A stretch of 33,645 bases of DNA from Phycisphaerae bacterium (lineage in GTDB: Bacteria; Planctomycetota; Phycisphaerae; Phycisphaerales; SM1A02), in NCBI GenBank assembly GCA_002722935.1, contig PBMX01000037.1:1-33645 (forward strand). Direction: 5' to 3'. The notes below the pieces were generated by a model. The model saw nothing but the letters and a program-made list of their open reading frames with translations. It ran no database searches and had not been told where the DNA came from. Each line of letters starts with the position of its first letter. Within the stretch, counting starts at the first letter, position 1. Positions 24,607-33,513 of the stretch are shown piece after piece. A program made the translations under genes and the position numbers.

Positions 24607-25554
24607 TCAGGAGGGGGGGCAGTCGGGGCTGGAATCAATGTATGCAAGTGCTTTATCAACAATGATTTCCGGCGAATCCACACCTGCTTCTACCCAGAGG
24701 CCCTCCCAGAAAAATCGAAATCTTCGCAACCAGGTCCTCTGTTGCTTGGCAAATCGTCGTGTCAGGATCTTGATTCGCTCGACGGCTTCCTCAAGGCTCC
24801 AGCCCTCCTCCAGGTGGGCGAGCAGTTGCTTGTAGCCCAGGGCTTCGCGAGCCTGGACACCGAAGGCACCTGTCTCGTGGAGGTTTCGGACCTCCTCGAG
24901 AAAGCCCGAGTCCATCATCCTGCCGACGCGAGCATTGATCCTGCGGTTGATGGCTTCAACGGGCCAGTCGAGGCCGATGATGATGGAATCGCGGGCCACC
25001 CCGGGCCCGGCCCACTGGACCTGGAGTTCACTGATGGGTCGTCCCGTCAGGCGGAAGACCTCGATGGCACGCACGGTGCGCCGGCGATCGTTGGGGTGTA
25101 TTCGTTCGGCGGCCTCCGGATCAACCTGCTCCAGTTCCCGGCGGAGTGCCGCAGGGTCCAGTTCGGCAAGTTCGGCACGAAGAGATTCGTCCGGTTCCGG
25201 GCCCTCCATGAAACCACCGAGGCAGGCCTGGATATAGAGGTTGGTTCCACCGACGACGATCGGCCAGCGAGAATCCTTCTTGATCTGCGCAATGCATGGT
25301 CGTGCATGACCGAGCCAATCGTCGATCGTGAAGGCTTCGCCCGGATCGATGAGGTCGATGAGGTGATGCGGAGCGGCGGCCTGCTCCTCGCTGGTGGGTT
25401 TCGCCGTGCCGATGTCCATGCCACGGTAGACCTGCATCGAATCGGCGCAGCAGCACTCGCCTCCGCCTGGCAGTCGTCGAGCCAACTCGATGGAGAGTTC
25501 CGTCTTCCCACCCGCGGTCGGTCCCAGAATGAAGATGGTCGGTCTTGAAGTCAT
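24607..25554 (-). CDS. miaA: tRNA dimethylallyltransferase
   Basis: MiaA transfers the dimethylallyl group of DMAPP to N6 of A37 in tRNAs reading codons that start with U. The 315-residue protein has the P-loop GPTAGGKTEL, the catalytic aspartate in CCADSMQVYRGMDIGTAKP, then HHLIDLIDP, GGTNLYIQA and RRTVRAIEVFRLTG. The C-terminal segment TRRFAKQQRTWLRRF contacts tRNA. Its substrate is a product of the MEP pathway, for which dxs and ispG lie on the same strand nearby. It diverges from pgk with only 29 bp between the two start codons. Confidence 0.97.
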   Translation of the reverse strand: MTSRPTIFILGPTAGGKTELSIELARRLPGGGECCCADSMQVYRGMDIGTAKPTSEEQAAAPHHLIDLIDPGEAFTIDDWLGHARPCIAQIKKDSRWPIVVGGTNLYIQACLGGFMEGPEPDESLRAELAELDPAALRRELEQVDPEAAERIHPNDRRRTVRAIEVFRLTGRPISELQVQWAGPGVARDSIIIGLDWPVEAINRRINARVGRMMDSGFLEEVRNLHETGAFGVQAREALGYKQLLAHLEEGWSLEEAVERIKILTRRFAKQQRTWLRRFRFFWEGLWVEAGVDSPEIIVDKALAYIDSSPDCPPS

Positions 25555-25577
25555 GGTCTTCGCCTGACGGGTACGAT
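25549..25577 (+). promoter_or_regulatory. Candidate pgk promoter
   Basis: TACGAT (25572-25577) ends 6 nt before the pgk ATG, and AGTCAT (25549-25554) lies 17 bp further upstream, exactly as before the ExbB-like gene. The box sits in an inverted repeat, GGGTA-CGA-TACCC (25569-25581). There is no ribosome-binding site, so a leaderless mRNA is possible. AGTCAT also overlaps the divergent miaA start codon. Confidence 0.35.
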
Positions 25578-25583
25578 ACCCCG

Positions 25584-26792
25584 ATGTCGAGGCGATCCAT
25601 TGATCAGGTCGAGGTCGAAGGCAGTCGAGTCCTTGTTCGGGTGGACTTCAATGTTCCACTTGGGGCTGATGGCGAGATTCTCGACGACCGCAGGATCCGC
25701 ATGGCGATCCCGACGCTCAGGTCGGTTCTTGATCGTGGCGGAAGCCTCGTGCTCATGAGTCATCTCGGTCGTCCCCCCGGCACCGGCTATCAACCCGAGT
25801 TCAGCCTCGAACCGGTGGCGGCGAGACTCGGAGAACTCCTCAAGAACGTTCGGGTGGGATTCCCGGGAACGGACTGCACTGATGATGCGACCCGGGCCGC
25901 CGTTGAATCGATTCAGCCAGGAGATGTGATCGTCCTGGAAAACCTTCGGTTCCACGAAGGTGAGAAGTCGGGTGATCCCGTCTTCGCATCACGGCTTGCC
26001 GAGTACGGGGACATCTACGTCAATGACGCGTTCGGGACGGCACATCGAGATCACGCGTCCATGGTCGCGGTTCCCGAGGCGATGTCCGGGCGACCACGTG
26101 TCGCGGGGTTGCTGCTCCTGAAGGAACTGCATTTCCTCTCCGAGGCGATCGAACACGCCAGGTCGCCCTTCATCGCCGTGCTCGGTGGAGCAAAGGTGTC
26201 CGACAAGCTTGGCGCGATACGCAACCTGCTTCCACGCGTTGACGCGGTCATCATCGGTGGCGGCATGGCCTACACCTTTCTTCATGCCCAGGGAGTCGAG
26301 GTGGGCAACAGCCTCCTCGAGGAGGACATGATTCCGGAGGCACGGGCAGTGCTTGATGAAGCACGTGATTCGGATACACGGATCCTGCTGCCGGTGGACC
26401 ATGCATGTGCCGCAGGGCTCGATGACGCTCAAGGCATGTCGATCGAGGTGGGGGACATACCACCTGGCCGCATGGGTCTGGACCTCGGCCCGGAATCGAT
26501 CGCAGCGGCGGTGGAACTTCTGCTCGGGGGCGGGACGATCGTCTGGAACGGCCCCATGGGTGTTTTCGAGCGACCGCCGTTCGACGAAGGCACCAGGGCG
26601 GTTGGAATGGCCGCCGCCGAGGCGACGGATGGGGGTGCGACCTCGGTCATTGGTGGCGGAGAAACAGCTGCGGCGGTCGACCTTTTCGGCTTGGCCTCTC
26701 GAGTCAGCCACGTTTCGACCGGGGGTGGGGCCAGCCTGAGGATGCTCGAAGGCCGTTCATTCCACTCGGTCGATTTGCTCGATCAAGACTGA
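25584..26792 (+). CDS. pgk: Phosphoglycerate kinase
   Basis: Pgk transfers phosphate between 1,3-bisphosphoglycerate and ADP in glycolysis and gluconeogenesis. The start at 25584 (402 residues) places RVDFNVPL at about residue 18, as usual; the frame is open upstream into miaA. Signatures are LMSHLGRPPG, NDAFGTAHRDHASMV, GGAKVSDKLGAI, GPMGVFERPPF and the ATP-binding GGGETAAAV (most enzymes have D or S where this has E). STGGGASLRMLEG near the C terminus is conserved. It begins a run of seven plus-strand genes to the window edge, though a 148-bp gap with its own signals follows it. Confidence 0.97.
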   Translation: MSRRSIDQVEVEGSRVLVRVDFNVPLGADGEILDDRRIRMAIPTLRSVLDRGGSLVLMSHLGRPPGTGYQPEFSLEPVAARLGELLKNVRVGFPGTDCTDDATRAAVESIQPGDVIVLENLRFHEGEKSGDPVFASRLAEYGDIYVNDAFGTAHRDHASMVAVPEAMSGRPRVAGLLLLKELHFLSEAIEHARSPFIAVLGGAKVSDKLGAIRNLLPRVDAVIIGGGMAYTFLHAQGVEVGNSLLEEDMIPEARAVLDEARDSDTRILLPVDHACAAGLDDAQGMSIEVGDIPPGRMGLDLGPESIAAAVELLLGGGTIVWNGPMGVFERPPFDEGTRAVGMAAAEATDGGATSVIGGGETAAAVDLFGLASRVSHVSTGGGASLRMLEGRSFHSVDLLDQD

Positions 26793-26874
26793 TTTCGGAA
26801 CAAATAGGCCACCATTGAGTCAAAGTGGGGGGTATGGAACTCCATTTCCAGCACCGAACACGCGACAACAGGGG

Positions 26875-26913
26875 TATGATGCCTGCTTCAAGGCTCTTGG
26901 GGAATCGCTCCCC
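26875..26913 (+). promoter_or_regulatory. Possible -10 box and leader hairpin of the thioredoxin-like gene
   Basis: TATGAT (26875-26880, 5 of 6) would start transcription near 26887. GGGGA (26899-26903) and TCCCC (26909-26913) can form a 5-bp stem with a 5-nt loop in the leader, upstream of the ribosome-binding site AGAGGA. No -35 box is evident, and an alternative GGGG follows directly. This is weak. Confidence 0.3.
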
Positions 26914-26940
26914 GGGGCACTCAACCGAGAGGAATACGAC

Positions 26941-28008
26941 ATGACGATCCGGATTGGACTTCTGACCGCGGCACTGCTTTGTCTCTTCTGTACACCTGCT
27001 CATGCGCAGCGTGGGCAGTCACTGAAGATCGGGGATAACGCCCCGGGTCTTGCCATCGCCGAGTGGGTCAAGCACGCCAAGGGCCACCCGGAAGGTGACG
27101 TCAGTTTCGAAGAAGGAACCACCTACGTCGTCGAGTTCTGGGCCACCTGGTGCCCACCGTGTCGCAAGTCGATCCCACACCTGACCGAGATCCAGAACAA
27201 GTATGAGGCCGACGAGCTTCGGATCATCGGTGTAACGACCGAGGAATCCGACGTGGTCAATCGGTTCGTGAAGAAGCAGGGACGGCGGATGAACTACTCG
27301 GTCGCCATCGACAAGCGCAACGGCACCAGCCGGGCGTGGAGCCGGGCAGCCGGGCAGAACGGCATACCCCATGCGTTCATCGTCGGTCCCGAAGGAAAGA
27401 TCCAGTTCATAGGACATCCCCTCTCCGACGAGTTCGAGGAGATTCTCGAAGAGGTCATGGGGGGGCGGTACAACCGGAAACTCATGATGCAGGCCCAGTC
27501 CCACATCGACGGGATCGAGAATGCACGCGAGTTGAAGAACTGGTCACAGTATGAACTGCTGACGCAGGAACTCATCGACCGCGATGCGAGGATCTTCTAC
27601 AACTACATTCTTGATCGTTTCGAGGTGTTCCTTCTCAAACAGGAGGATGCACCCAAGGCGTACGCCTACGCCCAGGAAGTCATCGAGACCTATCCGGACG
27701 ATCCCGAACTGCTCGGCTGGCTTGCTGAAAGGATCGCCGCAGCTCCGAACATTCCGGACGCGAAGCGGGATCTCGACATCGCACTCGAGGCGGCGAAGAC
27801 CGCTCGCACGAACTCCGATCCGGATGACCCCAGGTACCTTGCCTTTGAAGCGACGGTTCGCTTCTGCCGAGGCGAGGTGACCGAGGCGGTCGACCTGCAG
27901 GAACGGGCCTTCTTCATGGCCTCGCCCCGTCGGAAGTCCCTGTACGAGCCGATGCTCCAGGAGTACAGGAGCAAGAGCAACGAGGTGGCCTCGAACGGCG
28001 GAGGCTGA
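26941..28008 (+). CDS. Exported TlpA-like thioredoxin-fold protein with helical C-terminal region
   Basis: The start at 26941 (355 residues) has AGAGGA 7 nt upstream. A signal peptide ends near AHA-QRG (residues 22-23). The thioredoxin/AhpC-TSA-like domain (about 28-175) has the redox motif WCPPC (C71, C74) and the cis-proline segment GIPHAFIVGPEGKI. The C-terminal half is helical, with KAYAYAQEVIETYPDDPELL resembling TPR units. TlpA-type proteins reduce disulfides or assist cytochrome or envelope-protein maturation; the specific partner is unknown. It is the only exported redox protein in the window. The next gene, rpe, follows after 42 bp. Confidence 0.9.
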   Translation: MTIRIGLLTAALLCLFCTPAHAQRGQSLKIGDNAPGLAIAEWVKHAKGHPEGDVSFEEGTTYVVEFWATWCPPCRKSIPHLTEIQNKYEADELRIIGVTTEESDVVNRFVKKQGRRMNYSVAIDKRNGTSRAWSRAAGQNGIPHAFIVGPEGKIQFIGHPLSDEFEEILEEVMGGRYNRKLMMQAQSHIDGIENARELKNWSQYELLTQELIDRDARIFYNYILDRFEVFLLKQEDAPKAYAYAQEVIETYPDDPELLGWLAERIAAAPNIPDAKRDLDIALEAAKTARTNSDPDDPRYLAFEATVRFCRGEVTEAVDLQERAFFMASPRRKSLYEPMLQEYRSKSNEVASNGGG

Positions 28009-28025
28009 TTCAACCGGATCGAAGA

Positions 28026-28049
28026 ACGTTGCACGGAGGCACGTTGCAC
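28026..28049 (+). repeat. 9-bp direct repeat flanking the rpe ribosome-binding site
   Basis: ACGTTGCAC occurs at 28026-28034 and 28041-28049, with the ribosome-binding site GGAGGC exactly between them. The second copy ends one base before the rpe ATG. It could be a small tandem duplication or a protein or RNA binding element. Confidence 0.6.
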
Positions 28050-28050
28050 C

Positions 28051-28734
28051 ATGTCGATGACCGCTGCACGATCAATCACCGGGGTTCTGACCAAACCGCT
28101 CGTCGGTCCCTCCATCCTGTCCGCTGATTTCGCGTCGCTTGGCGACGAGTGCCAGGCCGTGGTGGATGCGGGTGCCGACCTGCTGCATCTGGATGTCATG
28201 GACGGGCATTTCGTGCCGAACCTGACCATGGGTCCAGCACTCTGCTCGAGCCTGCGGCAACGGCTTCCGGAGACGCTGCTTGACGTCCACCTGATGGTCA
28301 CGAACCCGCTTGGATGCGTCGAACCCTTCGCTGCGGCCGGGGCCGATCACATCACCTTTCACATCGAGGCGGAGGACGACCCCGAAACGGTCATCAATGC
28401 GATCCATTCGGCGGGGATGACCGCGGGCATCGCGATCAACCCGCCGACCGAATGGACCGCCATCGAGCCGTACCTCGGTTCGGTCGAACTGGCCCTCGTG
28501 ATGAGCGTCAACCCCGGTTTCTCAGGCCAATCCTTCATCCAAGAAGTGCTGATGAAGACAGCCGCCTTGCGTGAACGCTTGTCCGACGATCAGCGTCTCC
28601 AGATGGATGGGGGAGTGAACCTCGAGACGGCCGATGCTTGCAGAGAGGCAGGCTGTGATCTGCTTGTTGCGGCCTCCGCCATCTTCGGTACGACCGACTA
28701 CGGGCCCGTCATCAGTTCTCTGAGGGGTTCCTGA
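28051..28734 (+). CDS. rpe: Ribulose-phosphate 3-epimerase
   Basis: Rpe interconverts ribulose-5-phosphate and xylulose-5-phosphate in the pentose phosphate or Calvin cycle. The 227-residue TIM-barrel protein has GPSILSADFASLGDE, HLDVMDGHFVPNLTMGP, LDVHLMVTNP, MSVNPGFSGQSFI and the phosphate-binding MDGGVN. The metal-binding His and Asp residues are all in these segments. The N terminus has about 15 extra residues; a start at 28057 is possible. GGAGG lies 11 nt before the ATG. Confidence 0.96.
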   Translation: MSMTAARSITGVLTKPLVGPSILSADFASLGDECQAVVDAGADLLHLDVMDGHFVPNLTMGPALCSSLRQRLPETLLDVHLMVTNPLGCVEPFAAAGADHITFHIEAEDDPETVINAIHSAGMTAGIAINPPTEWTAIEPYLGSVELALVMSVNPGFSGQSFIQEVLMKTAALRERLSDDQRLQMDGGVNLETADACREAGCDLLVAASAIFGTTDYGPVISSLRGS

Positions 28735-28754
28735 CCCGCTGATTTGAACTTCGA

Positions 28755-28772
28755 CAGGCCTTCATGGGCCTG
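28755..28772 (+). terminator. Small hairpin after rpe
   Basis: CAGGCC and GGCCTG form a 6-bp stem with a 6-nt loop, about 20 nt after the rpe stop codon. No T-run follows. The remaining 138 bp before accD hold no gene that I can support. Confidence 0.3.
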
Positions 28773-28910
28773 CAAAGGCGGTTGCCCGGCCATTCGATGG
28801 AAAAGATGCTGGACTCTGCCGCCATGTTGGGTCACCATGCCGCCCATCTCCGGGAGGGTCTGGTTTTTCAGGTCACCCCGTCAGCTCGGTCGATTGCAGG
28901 GAGGTCAGGC

Positions 28911-29748
<838 letters not shown>

Positions 29749-29762
<14 letters not shown>

Positions 29763-31410
29763 ATCGACTGCATCGACCTGGGGACTGGCCGCAGCATCCG
29801 CCGCCTGTGCATGGGCGGCACTGGATTTCTGGCCGTTGTCGATCGTGAGCGTACTGCTCCTGGTCATGGCTGCTCGCGGGACCCCCGGGAAGCGGAGGGC
29901 CTTTCTCGCCACGTGGTGCGCCTACTTCCTCACATGGCTCTGGATCAACCACTGGATCATGGACGTGACCATGGCCGGCTGGCCGGTGCTGTCCGCCTAT
30001 GTTGCGCTGTACCCGGCCCTGGCGGCCTGGATCCTCGGGGGCATCGAGCGTGACCGTGTCCTGTCGAGATGGCCCTCGGCGGTCACCGTACCGACCGTGT
30101 TCATCGGGCTCGAGTGCATCAGGGGACTGGTGATCTTCGATGGATATCCCTGGTACTTCATCGGGCATCCACTCATCGAAGCATCCGTGCTCGCCCAGCC
30201 AGCCGACATCATCGGGGTCTGGTGGGGAAGCCTCTTCGTCGGAGCGGTGGCCGGCCTCTGCGCCGATGTCCTTCGACCTGTTCATTCCCGCCGTCGTGCA
30301 AGCAGTCTCGTGGTCGGTGCTCTGCTGCTGTTCACCATTCCCTACGGCATGTGGCGACTGGGGCAGGAGGAAGTCTTCACACCGGGGCCGGGCATTCTTG
30401 CGATCCAGACAAACCTTCCGCAGGACAACAAGATCGGGTGGAGCGTCGAGTCGCAGTTCGAGGATGTTCCTTCCTTCATCGAGTTGACCCTCGATGCCTT
30501 CGAGGCGACCGGCGGAGCCGATCTGGTCGCATGGCCCGAGACGATGGTTCCGGGACTCGGGTTCGATCATGCCACCCGCGAGATCCTCGACGCCTATGGA
30601 CCGGGTTTCGCCCACCTGCATCATTGGCCGAATCGAATCCACCAGGTATCGACCGTCATCGAACGCCCGCTTCTGGTCGGTTCGCCAACCTGGCTTGATC
30701 TCTCGCAGCAGGTGGATGAACGGGGTACATGGGTCGAAGCTCGAACGCGCTACAACAGCGCCGTGCTGGTCGAACCGGACGGGGAGGTACAACGCTACGA
30801 CAAGGTCGTTCTGACTCCCTTCGGGGAGCGAATGCCCTACCTGGAGCACTGGCCCTGGCTCGAAGAACGCCTCCTGGCCATCGGTGCCGGTGGGATGGAG
30901 TTCAATCTCGATGCCAGTGATCAGCCCCAGGTGCTGACGATGGAGGTTCCAGGGGGGGTCATCGGGCTGGGTACCCCGATCTGCTTCGAGGACACCGTTC
31001 CCGGAGTGTGTCGGGACCTCGTGTACTCCGACGGGACGAAGCAGGCCATGCTCCTGATGAATCTCAGCAACGACGGATGGTTCGGGACGGATGATGCGGC
31101 CAGGAGGACGCATCTCCAGGTTGCTCGCTGGAGATGCATCGAGAACCGGGTTCCCATGATACGAGTCGTCAATACGGGTGAAACAAGCTGGACGGATTCG
31201 CTGGGCCGGATCCAGGCCATCACCCAGCCCCGGGTCTCCAGCTGGTTGCTCTGCGAACCGCGACTCGATGGACGGCGTACCATGTTCGGTACGATCTTCG
31301 GCAACATGATCGCATGGCTCGGGTTGATGTTGCTCTGCGGTCTTGTCACGTGGTGGTGCCTTTCAGGCCGATCGAACCGGGATGAGGGAGTCCTTGATGC
31401 AGGCGAGTAG
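29749..31410 (+). CDS. lnt: Apolipoprotein N-acyltransferase
   Basis: Lnt N-acylates the lipid-modified cysteine of lipoproteins in the inner membrane. Hydrophobic segments cover residues about 12-40, 50-98, 112-132, 153-172 and 185-200, with a last one at 520-541. The periplasmic nitrilase-like domain holds the triad E264 (AWPETMVPG), K352 (RYDKVVLTPFGE) and C412 (GTPICFEDTVPG). NLSNDGWFG and WRCIENRVPMIRV are also typical. The start overlaps accD by 14 nt, so translation is probably coupled. The next gene encodes a lipoprotein, a potential substrate. Confidence 0.96.
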
Positions 31411-32497
31411 ACAACAGGTCTTCCGGTCGATCCTCGTGGCGAACCTGCTGTTGATCGGATGCAGCAACAGCAAGGATGACGCCAGGTGGAGCACGAGACA
31501 GGACTCGATCATCGAGGCCGACTCGACGCTCGCGAAGTCCAAGCAGCCCACCTTCGAAGTCCTCGACAGGAACCTGCACGGTTCGGCCGAGTCGCTGCTC
31601 CTGGAAGCCTCACGATCGGAAGATCCGTTGTTGCGTGCCAACGCCATCGAGGGACTGCAACCCTCGAAGGAGCATCTCGATGAAGTCGTCCGGTTCGGGC
31701 TGGTCGACGAGAACGAGGGGGTACGCTTCGTCGCCACGATGACGATCGGCCAGGAGAAGCTCTGCTCGTTGTCTCACCTGGTGCGGCCGATGCTGTCTGA
31801 TCCGAGTACGTCGGTTCAGGCTGCTGCCATCTTCGCCCTTGCCCGTTGCGGGGAGGAACCCGATCTGAATCCACTGGCCTCGATGGTGCTCGGTTCGGAT
31901 CCGACCGCCAAGGCAAACGCCTCCTACATCCTCGGTGAACTGGGGAATCCCTCCGCGATTCCACTCATTCGAAATGGAGTCGGAAGACACGAGGCTTCGC
32001 TCGAAGCTCCTCGTGCCCAGGCGATCGACCTGATCATGGCCGAGGCGATGGTCAAGCTCGGCGACGAGGAGGAACGACAGGTGATCCAGGCCGCACTGTT
32101 CGCTCCTCCCGAGCGGGCGGAACTCAGCGCCCTGGCCTGCCAGATGATCGGGGGGATGCGGGATCAATCGATGGCCATGAATTTGGAAACGATGGCCCTC
32201 GCGGAGGGCCCGAGGAAGCCCGGGCCGGAAATACAGCTTCTCGCCTCGGAAGCCCTCGCAAAGATCGATCCAGAGAGAGTCCCCACCGAGGTCGTGGTGG
32301 CCTATATATCGCATGAACGGCCTGAAATCCGCTCCCAGGCGGCCATGGTGCTTGGAAGCCTCGGTTCGACCTCTTTTTCAGCCCAACTCTCCACCCTCCT
32401 GCGTGACCAGGATCCACGGGTCCAGGTTGCTGCAGCAGCTGCCATATTGCGTTTAGGGGACTCTTCGGTTGCAAGAAGCCCTGATGAGGTATATTGA
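31397..32497 (+). CDS. HEAT-repeat lipoprotein
   Basis: The start at 31397 (366 residues) has GAGGGAG 6 nt upstream. The signal peptide ends in the lipobox LIGC (C22), so the mature protein should be lipidated and held on a membrane. The body is a HEAT-like solenoid: repeated units with DPLLRANAIEGL, NEGVRFVATMTIG, STSVQAAAIFALARCG, EIRSQAAMVLGSLGS and DPRVQVAAAAAILRLGD. Such solenoids act as protein-binding scaffolds; there is no enzymatic motif. It overlaps the lnt gene by 14 nt. Its stop codon lies within the -35 region of the next promoter. Confidence 0.9.
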   Translation: MQASRQQVFRSILVANLLLIGCSNSKDDARWSTRQDSIIEADSTLAKSKQPTFEVLDRNLHGSAESLLLEASRSEDPLLRANAIEGLQPSKEHLDEVVRFGLVDENEGVRFVATMTIGQEKLCSLSHLVRPMLSDPSTSVQAAAIFALARCGEEPDLNPLASMVLGSDPTAKANASYILGELGNPSAIPLIRNGVGRHEASLEAPRAQAIDLIMAEAMVKLGDEEERQVIQAALFAPPERAELSALACQMIGGMRDQSMAMNLETMALAEGPRKPGPEIQLLASEALAKIDPERVPTEVVVAYISHERPEIRSQAAMVLGSLGSTSFSAQLSTLLRDQDPRVQVAAAAAILRLGDSSVARSPDEVY

Positions 32498-32521
32498 CAG
32501 GTCCCTTTGAAGGGCTATAAC
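32494..32521 (+). promoter_or_regulatory. Strong candidate promoter with a palindrome in the spacer
   Basis: A perfect -35 TTGACA (32494-32499) and TATAAC (32516-32521, 5 of 6) are 16 bp apart. The spacer contains CCCT-TTGA-AGGG (32503-32514), nearly centred between the boxes, which could be an operator or a short hairpin. The -35 overlaps the stop codon of the lipoprotein gene. Transcription should start near 32528. Confidence 0.6.
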
Positions 32522-32619
32522 GGTCGTTTCGCTGATTGGCAGCGGACATCCCCTGGTTCGGGGGTCAGGAAGAGTTCGAACCGGACAGAAACAGGCATCC
32601 TGCAATACGAGGCTGGATC

Positions 32620-33510
32620 GTGCATATTCTCACGAAGATCTTCATCGTCCTGGTCACAATGCTGGCCATATTCATGGTTCCCCTGGTCGTGGTTTCCGCG
32701 AAGAACCAGGAGTATTGGAAGACTCGATCCATCGATCTCGATGCTTCCCATCGTCTTGTGACTTCACAGTTGCAGGACGAGCGACAGGCTCACCAGTCGG
32801 AGCAGGCCCGGTTGAACCAGGAACTGCAGACCTACAGCCAGCGACTCTCCGAGTTGCAATCGAACATCGCCGCCTGCGAGAAGATGCGACTTGAAATCGA
32901 GTCCCAACTCCTGACGGCCAACCTCGCCATCGCCGAGCATGGCGCGACGAGCAGGACCATGCTCAAGAGCCTGCAGACGAACAGCGATCTGAATCGCGTC
33001 CTCGTCGAGGATCTTCAGAAACTTCGTGGGCGAGCCATTTCAGCCGAGCGTGAAAAACTCGAACTCGATGACGCGCTTCGCGAGCGAGACAGCCAGCTGC
33101 AGGTCGCTCTTGCAGCACGCCGCAAGCTGGAAGAGGAGCTCAAGGAAGTCCGAGATGAGCAGACGAATGCCATGCAGCGGATTTCCGAGTACGTCGCGAG
33201 GTTCGGTGCCCTTGAAGATTCGGGCATGACTCTCGACGAGGGCCTTGCTCCCGATCGGAACCTCGAGTCGACGATCCTCGACATCAGCCGCAGCGAAGAC
33301 CAGACCCTGGTCGAAATCGATGCTGGTTCACGAGATGGCGTCAAGGAGGGCTGGATCCTGACCATCGGGCAGGATGGCACCTTCATCGGGAAGCTCCGGA
33401 TCATCAGCGTCGACATCAATCGGTCCACCGGCATCCTCACCCTTGAGAACCCCGACCGCGGGCTCGCCCGGGTGGGCCATCGTGCCTATGCCTTGATGGG
33501 GCAGGACTGA
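32620..33510 (+). CDS. Membrane-anchored coiled-coil protein
   Basis: I prefer a GTG start at 32620 (296 residues): GAGG lies 7 nt upstream, and the protein then begins directly at its membrane helix (FIVLVTMLAIFMVPLVVV). A TTG at 32536 would add 28 polar residues. Residues about 45-200 are a long coiled coil rich in Q, E, L and R (for example LNQELQTYSQRLSELQSNI and KLELDDALRERDSQLQVAL). The last 80 residues look like a small beta domain, with EIDAGSRDGVKEGWILTIG and GTFIGKLRIISVDIN, similar in style to the MreC beta domain. An envelope scaffold role is plausible but unproven. A small membrane protein gene follows by 3 bp. Confidence 0.8.
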   Translation: MHILTKIFIVLVTMLAIFMVPLVVVSAKNQEYWKTRSIDLDASHRLVTSQLQDERQAHQSEQARLNQELQTYSQRLSELQSNIAACEKMRLEIESQLLTANLAIAEHGATSRTMLKSLQTNSDLNRVLVEDLQKLRGRAISAEREKLELDDALRERDSQLQVALAARRKLEEELKEVRDEQTNAMQRISEYVARFGALEDSGMTLDEGLAPDRNLESTILDISRSEDQTLVEIDAGSRDGVKEGWILTIGQDGTFIGKLRIISVDINRSTGILTLENPDRGLARVGHRAYALMGQD

Positions 33511-33513
33511 GCC

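Noticed and set aside
32536-32619. TTG start for the coiled-coil protein
   Set aside because: The upstream residues are polar and unlike the rest, and the GTG at 32620 has GAGG 7 nt upstream. The TTG start remains possible but is less likely.
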